Below are positions 7,593 to 8,854 of a stretch of 8,854 nucleotides of DNA, piece after piece (the first letter of the stretch is position 1; every line of letters starts with the position of its first letter). Source of the stretch: Bacteroidota bacterium (GTDB lineage: Bacteria; Bacteroidota; Bacteroidia; J057). The DNA lies in assembly GCA_004292985.1 (NCBI GenBank), contig RDXT01000572.1, forward strand, positions 1-8,854, read 5' to 3'. Both the position numbers and the translations under genes were made by a program. The notes under the pieces are model-generated. The model worked only from the letters and a program-made list of their open reading frames with translations, was not told the DNA's origin and searched no databases.

Positions 7593-8621
7593 ATGGCTCA
7601 TATTGATACGAAGAAGATTCCCTTTGAGATAGACCGGGGCCTGCGCCGCTATCTCAAGGCCTATGGCCGGGAAATTCACCTGCCCCTGCAATACTCGGAT
7701 CTGCTGCCCTACCAGGACGGCGTGGCGCTCTATGACAAAGGCGGCCTCGACACCTTCTGGATTTCGGTTACCTACGAAAGCGCAGAGCTGCAGCGCATCA
7801 ACCAGGGACTCAAGCTGATCTATGCCATTCTCAAGGCCAATGGCGACCTGAGTGTGATGGAGCACCTCTATGTGGACCGGATTGACCTCTGTCTCTATGG
7901 CAATTCGCAGCCCTTCCGCATCCGCATCGTCAATAAAATCAACGATAACTTCGACTACTTTTACATTAAAAATGCCGATGCCTCCCGTATCTATGGCCTC
8001 GAACTGGAGCACCTGCTCTCGCCCAACCGCATGAGCTACGTCGTGGACCGCAGCACCCTGATCGAGGAGCATATCGCAGGCATTCCGGGCGAAGAATTTA
8101 TCCGGAAATACATCCACAAAGGCCGCGTGCAAAACGAAATCCGTCTCGCCAAAGAGTTTGTGAAGTTCAACGAGCGCTGTATGGTGCGGCTCCTCGGCGA
8201 TATGCACTCCAGCAACTATGTGATCGAGATTTTGCCCGACTTCGAAGAGGTGCATTACCGCATCCGGGCCATAGACTTTGACCAGCAGTGCTACGAGCCG
8301 CGCAAGAGCATCTATATGCCGCAGTATTTTAAGCAGAACATGCCCATCATCGAGATCGGCCTGCGGCACATGACCCCGGCGACCGTGCGGCAATACCAGA
8401 AAGAAGAGCGCTATATGATCGCCAGCCGCATCCGCTACTCCAGCCGCCAGATCGGCGACCTGATGAAATTTATGGTCCGCACCGATATTTCCCGGCCCGA
8501 ATACACCCTCCAGCTCCGCGAAGAACTGGCCAGCCACTATTCTTTTGCTGCTTTCCACCACTGCCAGACGATGGGAGAAATCGTGCGGACGAGCCTGGAG
8601 TATCTGCTGGAGAAAAACTGA
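7593..8621 (+). CDS. Uncharacterised protein with kinase/APH-like fold motifs
   Basis: I do not recognise this 342-residue family by name. There is no signal peptide or membrane segment, so it is probably cytoplasmic. The C-terminal two thirds read like a protein-kinase/aminoglycoside-phosphotransferase fold: paired strands ending in YFYIK (candidate ATP-binding Lys126), a helix with GLELEH (Glu137 or Glu139), a hinge-like LIEEHIAGIPG (156-166), the catalytic-loop pattern GDMHSSN (Asp203, His205, Asn208) and IDFD (Asp228, Asp230) as the metal-binding motif. The His that often precedes GD in APH enzymes is Leu here. Residues 1-100 match nothing I know. The substrate is unknown; small molecule, protein or pseudokinase are all open. 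It diverges from the SGNH-MBOAT operon across 112 bases. The ATG at 7593 is preferred over 7479, whose extra 38 residues would overlap the operon promoter and repeats. Confidence 0.8.
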   Translation: MAHIDTKKIPFEIDRGLRRYLKAYGREIHLPLQYSDLLPYQDGVALYDKGGLDTFWISVTYESAELQRINQGLKLIYAILKANGDLSVMEHLYVDRIDLCLYGNSQPFRIRIVNKINDNFDYFYIKNADASRIYGLELEHLLSPNRMSYVVDRSTLIEEHIAGIPGEEFIRKYIHKGRVQNEIRLAKEFVKFNERCMVRLLGDMHSSNYVIEILPDFEEVHYRIRAIDFDQQCYEPRKSIYMPQYFKQNMPIIEIGLRHMTPATVRQYQKEERYMIASRIRYSSRQIGDLMKFMVRTDISRPEYTLQLREELASHYSFAAFHHCQTMGEIVRTSLEYLLEKN

Positions 8622-8622
8622 A

Positions 8623-8641
8623 GGGTGCCTGAGGCAATCCC
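8623..8641 (+). terminator. Short hairpin just after the kinase-like gene
   Basis: TGCC (8626-8629) and GGCA (8633-8636) form a stem around a TGA loop, extended by GGG (8623-8625) against CCC (8639-8641) across a two-base bulge. It begins immediately after the TGA stop at 8621. No T-run follows, so intrinsic termination is doubtful; it could instead be a 3'-end stabilising structure. Confidence 0.3.
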
Positions 8642-8653
8642 CCATTAAACTCA

Positions 8654-8706
8654 TTGATAATCAAACACATAGCAACATAGAGAACATAGAAGAAGCTCTG
8701 CAGAGC
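8654..8706. repeat. Intergenic repeat cluster: palindromes plus three ACATAG copies
   Basis: The stretch is bounded by two perfect palindromes, TTGATAATCAA (8654-8664) and GCTCTGCAGAGC (8695-8706). Between them ACATAG occurs three times (8667, 8675, 8684), spaced 8 and 9 bases. It is A-rich and unlike the flanking genes in composition. No coding role is supported. It may be a copy of a dispersed intergenic element or a protein-binding array; one window cannot decide. Confidence 0.5.
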
Positions 8707-8820
8707 GCCCTCGTTTGGAGAATGCTTATACGTATGCTGCAAAATTCGTCTTAGCGTAAGGAGGTAGCTCAGTCGCCCACGCAATCCGAAGTCCGGCTTA
8801 ACACGAGGCTGCCAGCGGCT

Positions 8821-8837
8821 GCGGTGCAGCGCACCGC
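8821..8837. repeat. GC-rich inverted repeat abutting a -7 element
   Basis: GCGGTGC (8821-8827) and GCACCGC (8831-8837) are perfect inverted arms around a 3-base centre. A second, mutually exclusive stem is possible: GCTGC (8818-8822) with GCAGC (8826-8830). The repeat ends exactly where the promoter-like TATCTTTG begins, so it would lie in the promoter spacer, a typical operator position. Function is inferred. Confidence 0.5.
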
Positions 8838-8845
8838 TATCTTTG
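8838..8845 (+). promoter_or_regulatory. Candidate Bacteroidota -7 promoter element for a downstream gene
   Basis: TATCTTTG matches TAnnTTTG exactly. No TTTG or TTG is found 19-21 bases upstream, where the GC-rich inverted repeat lies instead, so the promoter would be -33-poor or activator-dependent. It would drive a plus-strand gene starting beyond base 8854. Confidence 0.5.
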
Positions 8846-8854
8846 TAGCGAAAC

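Noticed and set aside
5673..7606. Several plus-strand open frames opposite the MBOAT and SGNH genes
   Set aside because: They mirror well-conserved minus-strand genes and have no membrane, signal or domain features of their own.
7401..8654. 417-residue open frame on the minus strand opposite the kinase-like gene
   Set aside because: The plus strand carries kinase-like motifs in a sensible order, while the minus-strand translation has no motif and runs across the divergent promoter region.
8760..8830. tRNA-like start (GGAGGTAGCTCAG)
   Set aside because: The D-arm resemblance is not followed by a T-loop (no TTC-A motif), a CCA-proximal acceptor complement or a proper anticodon arm.

Overview
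The window looks like a chromosomal segment of a free-living, gliding-type member of the Bacteroidota; Saprospiria or Cytophagia-like lineages fit, but the exact lineage cannot be fixed from sequence alone. The evidence is a type IX secretion (T9SS) type B cargo protein paired with a PorP/SprF-family protein, a DUF4270-like gene tail followed by glmS, start codons without clear Shine-Dalgarno sequences, and promoter elements of the Bacteroidota type (TTTG, 19-21 bases, TAnnTTTG) instead of the sigma70 consensus.

Layout, left to right. Bases 1-168 are the end of a plus-strand gene, probably a DUF4270-family surface protein. A strong hairpin and a 5' leader follow. Next comes glmS (332-2164), the amidotransferase that makes glucosamine-6-phosphate for cell-wall and envelope sugars, closed by a clear intrinsic terminator. 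A second plus-strand unit (2323-4665) encodes a secreted multi-domain protein with a gliding-motility-associated C-terminal sorting domain and, 12 bases later, a PorP/SprF outer-membrane partner. This unit meets a minus-strand operon tail to tail, with the two stop codons overlapping in a TTAA.

The minus-strand operon (7480 down to 4662) encodes an exported SGNH/GDSL hydrolase and then an MBOAT O-acyltransferase 5 bases apart. Together they look like an envelope or exopolysaccharide O-acylation module. It has a near-perfect Bacteroidota promoter at 7500-7531, preceded by two direct repeats spaced exactly 21 bases apart. Diverging from it on the plus strand is a 342-residue protein (7593-8621) that I cannot name. 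It carries recognisable protein-kinase/APH-fold motifs (a GDxHxxN catalytic loop and a DFD metal site) and is the least explained gene here. The last 233 bases hold no supported gene. They contain a three-copy ACATAG repeat, short perfect palindromes, and a GC-rich inverted repeat abutting a consensus -7 element that probably drives a gene beyond the window.

Apart from glmS (core metabolism), the theme is the cell envelope: precursor sugar synthesis, secreted and surface-anchored protein, and polymer acylation. I found no mobile element, CRISPR array, rRNA or credible tRNA.
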